Source of the DNA: Salvelinus alpinus
Lineage: Eukaryota; Chordata; Actinopteri; Salmoniformes; Salmonidae
Direction of reading: 5' to 3'
Length of the DNA: 64,000 bases
Assembly (NCBI RefSeq): GCF_045679555.1
Contig: NC_092091.1
Coordinates: forward strand, 17,854,572 to 17,918,571
The position numbers and the translations under genes were made by a program. Positions 53,111 through 63,675 of the stretch are shown piece after piece. The notes under the pieces were generated by a model. That model had not been told where the DNA came from and made no database searches. It saw nothing but the letters and a program-made list of their open reading frames with translations. Each line of letters begins with the position of its first letter. Within the stretch, counting starts at the first letter, position 1.

Positions 53111-53648
53111 TGTAACGGATGTGAAATGGCTAGCTAGTTAGCGGGTACGCGCTAGTAGCGTTTCAATCAGTTACGTCACTTGCTCTGAAACCTAGAAGTA
53201 GTGTTGCACCTTGCTCTGCAAGGGCCGTGGCCTTTGTGGAGCGATGGGTAACGACGCTTCGTGGGCGACTGTTGTTGATGTGTGCAGAGGGTCCCTGGTT
53301 CGCGCCCGTGTCGGGGCGAGGGGACGGTTTAAAGTTATACTGTTACATTGATGCTGTTGACCCGGATCACTGGTTGCTGCGGAAAAGGAGGAGGTTGAAA
53401 GGGGGGTGAGTGTAACGGATGTGAAATGGCTAGCTAGTTAGCGGGTACGCGCTAGTAGCGTTTCAATCAGTTACGTCACTTGCTCTGAAACCTAGAAGTA
53501 GTGTTGCACCTTGCTCTGCAAGGGCCGTGGCCTTTGTGGAGCGATGGGTAACGACGCTTCGTGGGCGACTGTTGTTGATGTGTGCAGAGGGTCCCTGGTT
53601 CGCGCCCGAGGTCGGGGCGAGGGGACGACGTAAAGTTATACTGTTACA
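53111..53648 (+). mobile_element. Terminal-repeat retrotransposon in miniature (TRIM), complete
   Basis: Two direct repeats, 53111-53347 (237 bp) and 53411-53648 (238 bp), both start TGTAACGG and end CTGTTACA. They differ only in a short stretch near the 3' side (CCCGTGTCGG versus CCCGAGGTCGG; CGGTTTAAAG versus CGACGTAAAG). The interior is 63 bp and ends in a purine tract (GGAAAAGGAGGAGG...GGGGGG) just before the second repeat, as a polypurine tract would. CTAA flanks both sides (53107-53110, 53649-53652), a 4-bp target duplication. No coding and no clear primer-binding site. Each repeat has CRE-like TTACGTCA and a B-box-like GGTTCGCGCCC (53297-53307, 53597-53607). Strand is set by the purine tract. 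Alternative: tandem SINE-like duplication, less likely given the single TSD. Confidence 0.85.
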
Positions 53649-54778
53649 CTAACTGTTCATTATTTTCAGCAAAGACATATGTAATAGTTCCACATAGTTG
53701 CCCCTGGGCCTGTTTGATGAGCTGGCACTCTCATCGTTGCCACGAAATGCCAACTCCTGTTTACCTACGTAGGTAGCATGATGTAGCATTAATTAGCTAG
53801 GTCTTTCAAAATCTCGCGGTTCTCTTTTACCTTTGCATTGTGCTGACGTTCAATCTCTGTTGTTCATTCAATGCCAGATCTATCTTAAGAGCTATATGGC
53901 TTTGGATGTGAGACACAGATTTTTCATGCTTGTTGAGTGCTGTAGGCAAGTTGTCCAAGTCACAGTAACCAGATGTTGTCCACACGCTGTCACTGGTGGA
54001 GAACAGCGGGCAGGGGAAGCTGTAGAGTCGGCTGCTAGCAGCTCTGCCACAGAGACAGTTTTTTTGTTGATACCACTGAGATTGAAATGATCATGTTATT
54101 TCTGTCCCTTCCTTTGATGTAGGTCCCTAAACTCAGGTGTTGGTCTTCCTTATCACCCCCTGTTTCGTTAGAAAATCCAACTTTGGAAACTGTTTCAGAT
54201 GCAATATTTCAGCCATCCTGATCAGCTTATTTTAGCTAGCAGTAAAATGAACGTAACTGTCAAAAGGCTGCAGATAACGTGTGACGTCCTCAGGCAGGAG
54301 CGAGTATGTATTATTCGAGTGCAATGAAAATGAAGCGGACATACTGACACATGAAAGGCAGCGAAGCTGGCAGTATAGGGTAGAAACACACATGTGCAAG
54401 TCATGTCAATGCTTTGAGTTTGGAGTTTGAAGGGCGGGAAAAAGGCACACGTTGAGGCTGACTTTCTCCTAGCATCCTTGCGCATTTTGTACCAGATCAC
54501 CACAAATGTTCATTCATTTTTACAGGGTAGGCACTGCCTACCCTCCCTACCCTGACCGCACATCACTACTCCAGGACTTCCCACTGGACACAGACGTCTA
54601 TTCAGCGTCTATTCCACATTGGTTAAAATGTAATTTCATAGAAATTATATGGAAACAACATTTATTCAACCAGTGTGTGCCCAAAGGGTTATGAGAGATA
54701 CCATGTGTTTTCCCCCTCGGAACGTCCTCTGAAACCACAGGCTGACCTTCATCTTCACCACCAGGTTCCCTTAGATAT

Positions 54779-54877
54779 GCATCCCAAATGGTACTATATT
54801 CCCTTAATGGTGCACTACCCTATGGGCCCTGCTCAACAGTAGTGCACTGCAAAGGGAATAGGGTGCCATTTTTGACG
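54779..54877. mobile_element. Palindromic MITE remnant
   Basis: ATCCCAAATGGTACTATATT at left and GGGAATAGGGTGCCATTTTT at right are imperfect inverses, with GTGCACTAC/AGTGCACTG inside. Same family as 61540-61645. Confidence 0.8.
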
Positions 54878-55216
54878 AAGCCTAGATCTTCCATGGTAAA
54901 ATCCCTCAGTCCCATCTATAGGATTGGGTCACAGACAGACTTACTGTAAGCTGCTCTGGACAGGAGCTTGTCTGAGCTAAGAATGGGGAGGAGCCATCAT
55001 CATCATCATGGCCCATTGATGTCAGCTGACTGACTGTCAGGGTACTTTGAACCCCAAGGGGCTTAAATCTATGGGTACCGGATTGAACTGGTTTTCCTAT
55101 GATGCTTGTGATGGGCTCACTTGAGTGGCTCTTTCTCTCTATCTCTGTGCTCCGTAGTGTTGGACTCGGGGTCTACTGTATCTGGCAGGTTGGAGCGGAG
55201 TGTATGTGGCCGAAGG

Positions 55217-55304
55217 GGTGGGAGGTGGGGTTTAGGCATCCATGTGGCTGGTGAGTCAGAGGTGGGAGGTGGGGTTTAGGCATCCATGTGGCTGGTGAGT
55301 CAGA
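55217..55304. repeat. 44-bp tandem duplication
   Basis: GGTGGGAGGTGGGGTTTAGG begins copies at 55217 and 55261, apparently identical through GAGTCAGA. Confidence 0.93.
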
Positions 55305-55601
55305 GGTGGAGGTGGGAGTGGGGTTGGGCTCGGCCACGTCTCGCTACGTGAGGCCCGTCTAGAGAAATCAGTCACCTAGTTTCAGCCTCTTCTGCTCTAG
55401 TAATGTCTGATTCCATTACTGGGTAAAGCCCTGACCAGTCTTCGTAGATGTTCCGCCGTAGACGTTCTACTGTAGAGCCCCACTGTAAAGCCCCACTGAC
55501 CAGCTCAGAGTGCCACTGCAGCCTGATCAGTTGATTGGATGAGCCTAGGTGTAAGTGGAAATTATTTATCAACACTATGTTGTGGAGAAGGGCTGTTCCT
55601 A

Positions 55602-57206
55602 CTGAATTCGGAAGTATTCAGACCCCTTGACTTTTTCCACATTTTGTTACGTTTCAGCCCTTTTCTAAAATGTATTAAATACTTTTTTTCCCTCAGCAAT
55701 CTACTAAAAAACAGAAATACCTTATTTACATAATCAATCAATCAATAAAATGTATTTATGAAGCCTTTTTTACATCAGCCGATGTCACAATGTGCTGTAC
55801 AGAAACCCAGCCCCTTTGCTATGAGACTCGAAATTGAGCTCAGGTGCATCCTGTTTCCATTGATCATCCTTGAGATGTTTCTACAACTTGATTGCAGTCC
55901 ATCTGTGATAAATTCAATTGATTGGACATGACTTGGAAAGGCACACACCTGTCTACATAAGGTCCCCCAGTTGACAGTGCATGTCAGAGCAAAAACCAAG
56001 CCATGAGGTCAAAGGAATTGTCCATAGAGCTCAGAGACAGGATTGTATCGAGGCACAGATCTGGGGAAGGGTACCAAAAAATATCTGCAGCATTGAAATT
56101 CCCCAAGAACACAGTGACCTCCATCATTCTAAAAAACGGAAGATGTTTGGATCCACCAAGACTTCCTAGAGCTGGCTGTACAGCCAATCTGATTAATCAG
56201 AGGACAAGGGTCTTGATCAGGGAGGTGACCAACAACCCGATGGTCACTCTGACAGAGCTCCAGAGTTCCTCTGTGGAGATGGGAGAACCTTCCAGAAGGA
56301 CAACCATCTCTGCAGCACTCCACCAATCAGGCTTTTATGGTAGAGTGGTCAGATGGAAGCCACTCCTCAGTAAAAGGCACATGACAACCCGCTTGGAGGT
56401 TTCCAAAAGGCACCTAAAGACTCTCAGACCATGAGAAACAAGATTCTCTGGTCTGATGAAACCAAGATTGAACTCTTTGGCCTAAATGCTAAGCATCACG
56501 TCTGGAGGGAACCTGGCACCTTCCCGAAGGAGAGAGTCTTCATGGTTGTCGCAGCATCATGCTGTGGGGATGTTTTTCAGCAGCAGGGACTGGGAGACTA
56601 GTCAGGATCGAGGCAAAGATGAAGCAACATACAGAGAGATCCTTGATGAAAACCTACTCCAGAGCACTCATGACCTCAGACTGGGGCAAAAGTTCACCTC
56701 CCAATAGGACAACGACCCTAAGCACACAGCCAAGACATTGCAGGAGTGGCTTCAGGACAAGTCTCTGAATGTCCTTGAGTGGCCCAGCCAGAGCCCGGAC
56801 TTGAACCTGATCGAACATCTCTGGAGACCTGAAAATAGCTGTGCAGCAACACTCCCCATCCAACCTGACAGAGCTGGAGAGGATCTGCAGAGAAGAATGG
56901 GAGAACCTCCCCAAATACAGGTGTGCCAAGCTTGTAGCGTCATACCCAAGAAGACTCAATGCTGTAATCGCTGCCAAAGGTGCTTCAACAAAGTACTTAA
57001 TAAGTCTGAATACTTATGTAAATGTGATATTTAATTTTTTCATTTTTTATAAATTAGCAAACATTTCTAAAAACCTGTTTTTGCTTTGTCATTATGGGGT
57101 ATTGTGTGTCGATTGATGAGGGGAAAAAAACAATTGAATCCATTTTAGAATAAGGCTGTAACAAAATGTAGAAAAAGTCAAGGGGTCTGAATACTTCCGA
57201 TGCACT
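55602..57206 (+). mobile_element. Tc1-like transposon, dead (copy 2), with nested fragment
   Basis: TA flanks (55600-55601, 57207-57208). The left TIR is worn (CTGAATTCGGAAGTATTCAG); the right, inverted, is CAGTGCATCGGAAGTATTCA. The 1605-bp length exceeds copy 1 partly because of an about 80-bp foreign piece at about 55733-55812 (AATCAATCAATCAATAAAAT ... CTGTACAGAAACCCAG). That piece is a different dispersed repeat inserted in the subterminal region. Confidence 0.93.
56003..57000 (+). pseudogene. Tc1-like transposase pseudogene (copy 2)
   Basis: ATG at 56003 (MRSKELSIELRDRIVSRHRS) opens 143 codons covering the helix-turn-helix N-terminal domain and the start of the catalytic domain. The frame then ends near 56434 at an indel just after LKTLRP. 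Further on [14 protein letters not shown] and NLIEHLW are still readable in different frames, so all three acidic DDE residues exist but are not joined. The Gln before the second Asp is TAG, a frameshift follows NLIEHLW, and the normal stop after KGASTKY is lost. Better preserved at the N-terminus than copy 1; inactive. Confidence 0.92.
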
Positions 57207-57302
57207 GTATATTCCATGGAGCTTAATTAAAACTGTTTATAAGGGTGATACTTAAGAGACATGGTTGGCCAGGAGTGCTAGTGTTTTTCAGTGGTTCTGT
57301 TT

Positions 57303-58340
57303 CAATAGAAAGAGGAGTGGGAAGCCCCGGTGCACAACTGAGCAAGAGGACAAGTACATTAGAATGTCTAGTTTGAGAAACTGACGCCTCACAAGTCCTC
57401 AACTGGCAGCTTCATTAAATAGTACCCGCAAAACACCAGTCTCAACGTCAACAGTGAAGAGGCAACTCCGAGATGCTGGCCTTCTAGGCAGAGTTGCAAA
57501 GAAAAAGCCATATCTCAGACTGGCCAATAAAAATAAAAGATTAAGATGGACAAAAGAACACAGACACTGGACAGAGGAACTCTGCCTTGAAGGCGAGCAT
57601 CCCGGAGTCGCCTCTTCACTGTTGACTTTGAGACTGGTGTTTTGCGGGTACTATTTAAAGAAGCTGCCAGTGGAGAACTTGTGAGGCATTTGTTTATCAA
57701 ACTAGACACTCTAATGTACCTGTCCTCTTGCTCAGTTGTGCACCGGGGCTTCCCACTCCTATTTCTATTCTGGTTAGAACCAGTTTGTGCTGTTCTGTGA
57801 AGGGAGTATTACACAGCATTGTACGAGATCTTCAGTTGCTTGGCAATTTGTCGCATAGAATAGCCTTCATTTCTCAGAACAAGAATAGACTGACGAGTTT
57901 CAGGAGAAAGGTCTTTGTTTGTAGCCATTTTGAGCCTGTAATCAAACCCACAACTGCCGATGCTCCAGATACTCAACTAGTCTAAAGAAGGCCAGTTTTA
58001 TTGCTTCTTTAATCAGAACAACAGTTTTCAGCTGTGCTAACATAATTGCAAAAGGGTTTTCTAATGATCAATTAGCCCTTTAAAATGATAAACTTGGATT
58101 AGCTAACACAACGTTCCATTGGAACACAGGAGTGATGGTTGCTGATAATGTGCCTCTGTACGCCTATGGAGATATTCCATGAAAAATCTGCCCTTTCCAG
58201 CTACAATAGTCATTTCCAACATTAACAATGTCTACACTGTATTTCTGATCAATTTGATGTTATTTTAATGGACAAAAAATGTGCTTTTCTTTCAAAAACA
58301 AGGACATTTCTACGTGACCCCAAACTTTTGAACGGTAGTG
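57303..58340. mobile_element. Head-to-head Tc1-like fragments forming a foldback
   Basis: 57303 to about 57582 is + strand transposase coding (KRSGKPRCTTEQEDKYIRMS..., LNSTRKTPVSTSTVKRQLRD, RLANKNKRLRWTKEHRHWTE). From about 57592 the same region returns on the minus strand and extends through the transposase ATG (57926-57928) to the TIR, which ends TTTTGAACGGTAGTG at 58340 before TA. The arms 57309-57481 and 57592-57771 are about 175 bp, closely similar and inverted, with a 110-bp centre. The overlap of residues in both orientations shows a rearrangement or two insertions, not a simple element. Confidence 0.85.
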
Positions 58341-58352
58341 TATATAAAGGGA

Positions 58353-58531
58353 AACGGTTGCAGTTCAAATAATCTTAGCACCTACTTGGCATATAAATGC
58401 TGTTTAGAATAAATAGAATGAATTAGGTGACAAAATTGTAGTTTATGTGTGTTTGAGAGGCACACACACTGTTACCGTGTTGAAGTGTGAAATTCGACTG
58501 GCCCAGGAACAGTTTGTCAACTGCAACCGTT
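58353..58531. repeat. Short inverted pair, possible MITE
   Basis: AACGGTTGCAGTT (58353-58365) and AACTGCAACCGTT (58519-58531) are perfect inverses bounding 179 bp. Flanking duplications were not found. Confidence 0.5.
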
Positions 58532-60019
58532 ACGGTTAGTGAACCAGTGAGTAGGGGCAACCTAAACTATCACAACTCCCTCAGGCTGCAACATTAGCTG
58601 TAACAGTGTGTAGCAAACTGGGCCTATGGACGGAAGCTGTCTCATTCCACGAAGAGTGTCTTTTGGGTAGTGCAATTTTGTCGAACACTACTGTACCGCT
58701 CCGCTTTCCGCTGCATGCCTAACTCCCAACCCAACAAACATGTTGGCTGACTTGGCAGCCACACCGGGGGAGTACAGGATTCCAATGTCATGCTGGAAAA
58801 TGTAACAGGACCCACACAGCTGATCTAGCAGGGAGAAGCGCTCTCAACGTCCATCTCCCAATGTGTGTCCTTGTGGTAGTATTTACTTCAGAAACAGACA
58901 GAATTCACGCAGCGATCAAGATGGAACCTTGTTCTGTCCTCAGCCCACTGTTTGTTTTTTCATGCACATGCTGTTCCTGCTGTAATACGGAGGGTAGAAA
59001 AGCTCATTGTTGTGTGTCTGCTATTGTTTTACCCCTGTCGGCTGTGCTTTAAGGCATTGAACAAGCAAGAAAAAATTAGGTGAGCTTTAAATGTGTGACC
59101 AGTGACCATCATTCACATGCTCCACAGTATGAAGATGGCCTTCACCGAATGCTGCCCTTCATGCAAGGACAGCAAACTATGTTCCCTCCTCACTTTCCTT
59201 CGCTTTGCACAACTTACCCCATCAATATCAGTCAAATGCTAAGCTTTACCGTAAAGCTTTCTTATCAGTGTTACATATGCTACTCCATCCTCATCAGTCA
59301 GACGGATGATGAAGTTTGGCTAGCAGCTGCTAGCCAGGAGTCCTGCCAACCCAATCCACATGGGCACAGACTGATGATCCTGGTACATAGATATGGGGAC
59401 ATTGTCTGCCCTGACCCTCCTGTGCCACTGTTTCCAGGCCTGAGCTGCTTGGCACAGTGGGGACAGCATCTGGTTAGGGGAAGGGAGGGACACATTCCTG
59501 CACGTCTCTCAGCTGGGCAGGGGAGGAGGTATGTGCACTTGTCTTGTCCGCCTCTCTCTTCCAGCTGTGTATCTGGGATAGTGGATACAATCCGTAAAGA
59601 CAGAGGAAGTAGTAAACAGTGAACATTGTAAACAGATCATATAAACCTACTTTACAGTAAGTGACTCGTGTGGATGTGGGCAATAGTATATTATGGTGTT
59701 GATATTTGGCCTTCTGTGGCTATTGTACTGCTCTTTCTGGAGAATATAGTGCATAGTGACTGCCTGTGCTGCACATATACAATTCCTTCCTCTTCAGCTA
59801 GTCCTCCAGATGTCCAGTGGATAAAACAGCTTGGATAGATTGGTTTTCCCACTCTGAAATGTACAGTACATTTTGGACAGAGTGTTTTTTTAACGCTGCT
59901 TTGTGTCGGATCCTGCTGACTGATTTGGAAGTAAGCTCGGCATGGCAGCAGCCAAGAATTTGGAACAGAGCTGAGGTGTACTGTGGCTTAAGTTGTTGTT
60001 AAGTGCTTCTTGGAGCAAC
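58532..60019. other. Noncoding sequence
   Basis: The 180-codon + frame at 59080-59622 has no ATG at its start and no recognised domain, so no gene is called. Confidence 0.4.
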
Positions 60020-60449
60020 AGAGAGAGAGAGTGAAAGAAAGGGGTAAATACAGGGGGAGAGAGAGTGAAAGAAAGGTGTAAATACAGGGTGAGAGAGAGT
60101 GAAAGAAAGGTGTAAATACAGGGGGAGAGAGAGTTAAAGAAAGGTGTAAATACAGGGGGAGAGAGAGTTAAAGAAAGGTGTAAATACAGGGGGAGAGAGA
60201 GTGAAAGAAAGGTGTAAATACAGGGTGAGAGAGAGTTAAAGAAAGGTGTAAATACAGGGGGAGAGAGAGTGAAAGAAAGGTGTAAATACAGGGTGAGAGA
60301 GAGTTAAAGAAAGGTGTAAATACAGGGGGAGAGAGAGTGAAAGAAAGGTGTAAATACAGGGTGAGAGAGAGTTAAAGAAAGGTGTAAATACAGGGGGAGA
60401 GAGAGTGAAAGAAAGGTGTAAATACAGGGGAGAGAGAGTGAAAGAAAGG
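60020..60449. repeat. 34-bp minisatellite, about 12.5 copies, alternating variants
   Basis: Unit AGGTGTAAATACAGGGGGAG + AGAGAGTGAAAGAA. Two variants (GGGGGAG with GTGAAAG; GGGTGAG with GTTAAAG) alternate through much of the array, giving a 68-bp higher-order period. Confidence 0.95.
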
Positions 60450-60517
60450 CTGCCACCGGTTCAACTCTAAACATGTCTGGCATAGCGGGACAGTTAAGAG
60501 ATGTCTCTTGACGTCCG

Positions 60518-60519
<2 letters not shown>

Positions 60520-60610
<91 letters not shown>

Positions 60611-60625
60611 TGTGCGTGCGTGCAT
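60520..60625. repeat. (GT)n then (GCGT)n microsatellite
   Basis: GT to about 60576, then GCGT/GTGC units to about 60625. Confidence 0.97.
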
Positions 60626-62892
60626 GTGTAGGTGTGTTGTTACCTCATGTACCCTCAGTGTCACTAACCACACCACATCTGCACCGACGTGGACGCATCA
60701 TAAGTAGGACCTGTTTGCCCGTGACCTCCCTCTCCCTCTGTCTCACCTCTTGTAGTGTGAGTGTTGTTATCATTCTGACACTGGACCTGCTGGCAACTCA
60801 AGTCCAGTGGAGGAGTTTATGTAACGTTCGATGTAATGTTTTCTTTCCCAGTGCTTCTATGCACCAGCAGCTCACTGCACATGACAATTGGTTGTAAGGA
60901 GAGGCAATGGCACGTCTTGACTAACTATAATGGTCTGACCCAAATCCTGGCCCCTCATCAAATGAAGCAAGCAAAGTAAATATCTTAAGCAAATTACAGG
61001 TCTAATTTTATTCTGTTTGGAAATGAAAATTGTTGGGAAAGAAATTACTTAAGCACATTACGTTGCTTCCTCCTTATGACTCCATCAGATTAAATGACCG
61101 TTTAAATGCAGTGAAGTGTATCATGGTTACAGATAGTGGTGTCCCAGTAACCTAGCTGCTACTGTCTACTACTGCCTCCCTTTAACACACACCCCATTTA
61201 GCAGAGCACTGAGTTTATGTTAATGTTCAATAAACTGTCCTGTCCTTGACATGGGTTAGATAAACAACCCATTAGTGGTATGTTTGAACCTTTAGATATC
61301 ACACCACATGGATGACCCCATCATAAACTTACTCAACTCCAGCAAAAAGAAAATCCCCCAGCCAGGGCAGTGTCCATCACCTTACCCAGTACCCTGCCCT
61401 TTGACCGGTCTCCTTAGAGATGACAGGGCGCTAAGGAGCCGGCGTATCACTGGGCTCAGATAAGGACCACTCTGCTGTTTGTTCATTGGGCACGGTTCGA
61501 CTCCAAGACCTTTAAAGAAAACACTGCAAACCCATTGGTTGCGTCCGAAATGGCACCCTATTCCCTGCAAAGTGTACTATTTTTAAGCAGAGCCCTATGT
61601 GGGCCCTGGTCAAAAGTAGTGCACTATATAGGAAATAGGGCTGGCCAAAGCTCTGCTTTTCTATCAGCCAGTCCTATCTCCCCATATATCCTCAGTGTAG
61701 TGGGTTGGTGAAGCCAAATGTATTGCATTTGAGACATATTTTGTATTCAATGAGAATTAGACCAGCATGATTTGATAAGCGATTGTCTACCATTGAATTC
61801 TTGGTTTTCTGGGCCAGCAATATGTTACTGTGTGTTCAGTTGAGTTTTACCTGCAGCAAACACGCCTATACACACCTCTGTCTTGATCTGATGCCAGCGT
61901 TGTTATCATGTTCTTGACTATCAGACTGCTGTTCTATTTCCTCCTTAGAGGAACCTTAACCAGGGGCTGTCTTAGTCCTACATCAGTGTTGGCTCAGACT
62001 GGTTAATGCCTGTTTTTCAGTACATGGATCCATTCTGGTCACCTGTCTTAGAGTGTAGCTCAGTAGCTGGGTACCTATGTGTAGCTGTGGGTCGCTGTGG
62101 GTCGCTGTGGGTGTCTATAGATAGTGTGTATAACATCCTGTTCCAGGGTTCAATATCCTAGCAGCAATTCACTCTGAGACAACCGGCAATAATACAGCTG
62201 AACCACAAAAGCTCAGCTTTCTCTACTATGGTTCGAAGGCAACAATGACTTCACACAGCTCAGGCTAGAAGACCTCTGCTACATACACCCCCATCCCATG
62301 GGAGAGAGAGCCTGTCTGCAGTCTGCATGCCTGTGTCATGTTTAGAACATGTCCCTATAACAGCTCTCCCCCAGCATGTGGTCTGCTTTACAGGCTCTCA
62401 GGACAGGGCTTTCGGAGGGCTCTGCAGCGGAGAGAGTGAGAGGACTCACGCAGGGGTCGGGCATTCTGCCTGCTCACTGATGATACTAGAGCAGGGGTAT
62501 CAGGCCAACCAGACTGCATGTGGGCTTACACTTCCTCTGTTCTCTGTTTATTATCATGTTGCTAATACACCTTCCTGAGACTCATTTATACATCATATTG
62601 GAGAGCAAATGGAACCAGAAAACTGATAATAGATTTCAGTGGTAGTAGATTGTTGTCGCCTCACGATTTTGAACATGATCTATGTGCCGACATTGTCATG
62701 GGGATCTCAGTGGCTGACGGGAGAAGTCCTTTTGTCAGTCCCCGGGGATAGAGCTGAGCCCTCCCCTCCCCCTCACATTCCTAACCCTAATATACAGTAT
62801 TGTTTAACTATCCTTGTGGGGACACACAATTTACCATTCAAAATCCTATTTTCCCTAAACCCTAACCATAAACCTAACTCTAACCCTAATCT
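60626..62892. other. Noncoding sequence
   Basis: Only the MITE at 61540-61645 and a degenerate CCTAACC-rich patch at about 62845-62895, which I associate with a dispersed repeat (CTTGTGGGGACACACA precedes it) rather than telomere. Confidence 0.4.
61540..61645. mobile_element. Palindromic MITE
   Basis: TGCGTCCGAAATGGCACCCT ... and the inverse side AGTAGTGCACTATATAGGAA with GGGCCCTGGTCAAAAGTAGT in the middle; same family as 54779-54877, right end degraded. Confidence 0.8.
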
Positions 62893-63675
62893 TTACTAAT
62901 GACATACCACTCGCCTTGAGTAAAGCCAGTGTGTCTATGTGTGCAGATGACTCAACACTATACACGTCAGCTACTACAGTGGGTGAAATCACTGCAACAC
63001 TTAACAAAGAGCTGCAGTTAGTTTCAGAATGGGTGGCAAGGAATAAGTTAGTCCTAAATATTTCAAAAACTAAAAATCATTGTATTTGGGACAAATCATT
63101 CACTAAACCCTAAACCTCAACTAAATCTTGTAATACATCATGTGGAAATTGAGCAAGTTGAGGTGACTAACTGCTTGCAGTAACCCTGGATTTTAAACTG
63201 TCATGGTCAAAACATATTGATACAACAGTAGCTAAGATGGGAGAAGTCTGTCTGTAATAAAGCGATGCTCTACCTTCTTAACAACACTATCAACAAGGCA
63301 GGTCCTAAAGGCTCTAGTTCTGTCGCACATGGACTACTGTTCAGTCATGTGGTCAGGTGCCACAAAGAGGGACCCCTGAAAATTACAATTATCTCAGAAC
63401 AGTGGAGCACGGCTGGCCGTTCAATGTACACAGAGAGCTAACATTAATAACATGCATGTAAATCTCTCCTGGTTCAAAGTGGAGGAGAGATTGACTTCAT
63501 CACTACTTGTTTTTGTAAGAAGTGTTGACAAACTACTAGCACACAGCTCAGACACCCATGCATACCCCACAAGACATGCCATGACCAAACGTCTCTTCAC
63601 AATCCCCAAGTCCAGAACAGACTATGGGAGGCACACAGTACTACCTAGAGCCATTACTACATAGAACTCTATTCC
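62893..63675 (+). mobile_element. L2-type LINE ORF2 fragment, interrupted by an LTR
   Basis: The frame from about 62893 to 63113 covers the palm region of reverse transcriptase: CADDSTLY (the YADD-type catalytic box with Cys first), LNKELQLVSEWVARNKLVLN and ISKTKN. Later pieces (WFKVEERLTSSLL, LLAHSSDTHAYPTRHAMTK, SRTDYGR) are in other frames after indels. The coding is cut at 63675/63676 where the LTR TGTCACGCCC begins. Confidence 0.88.

Noticed and set aside
59080-59622. 180-codon + frame, the longest outside repeats
   Set aside because: Starts at GTG, has no recognisable domain, and composition looks like random sequence; no flanking splice sites of note.
62845-62895. CCCTAA-like repeats suggesting interstitial telomere
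   Set aside because: Degenerate, very short, and part of a dispersed element preceded by CTTGTGGGGACACA.
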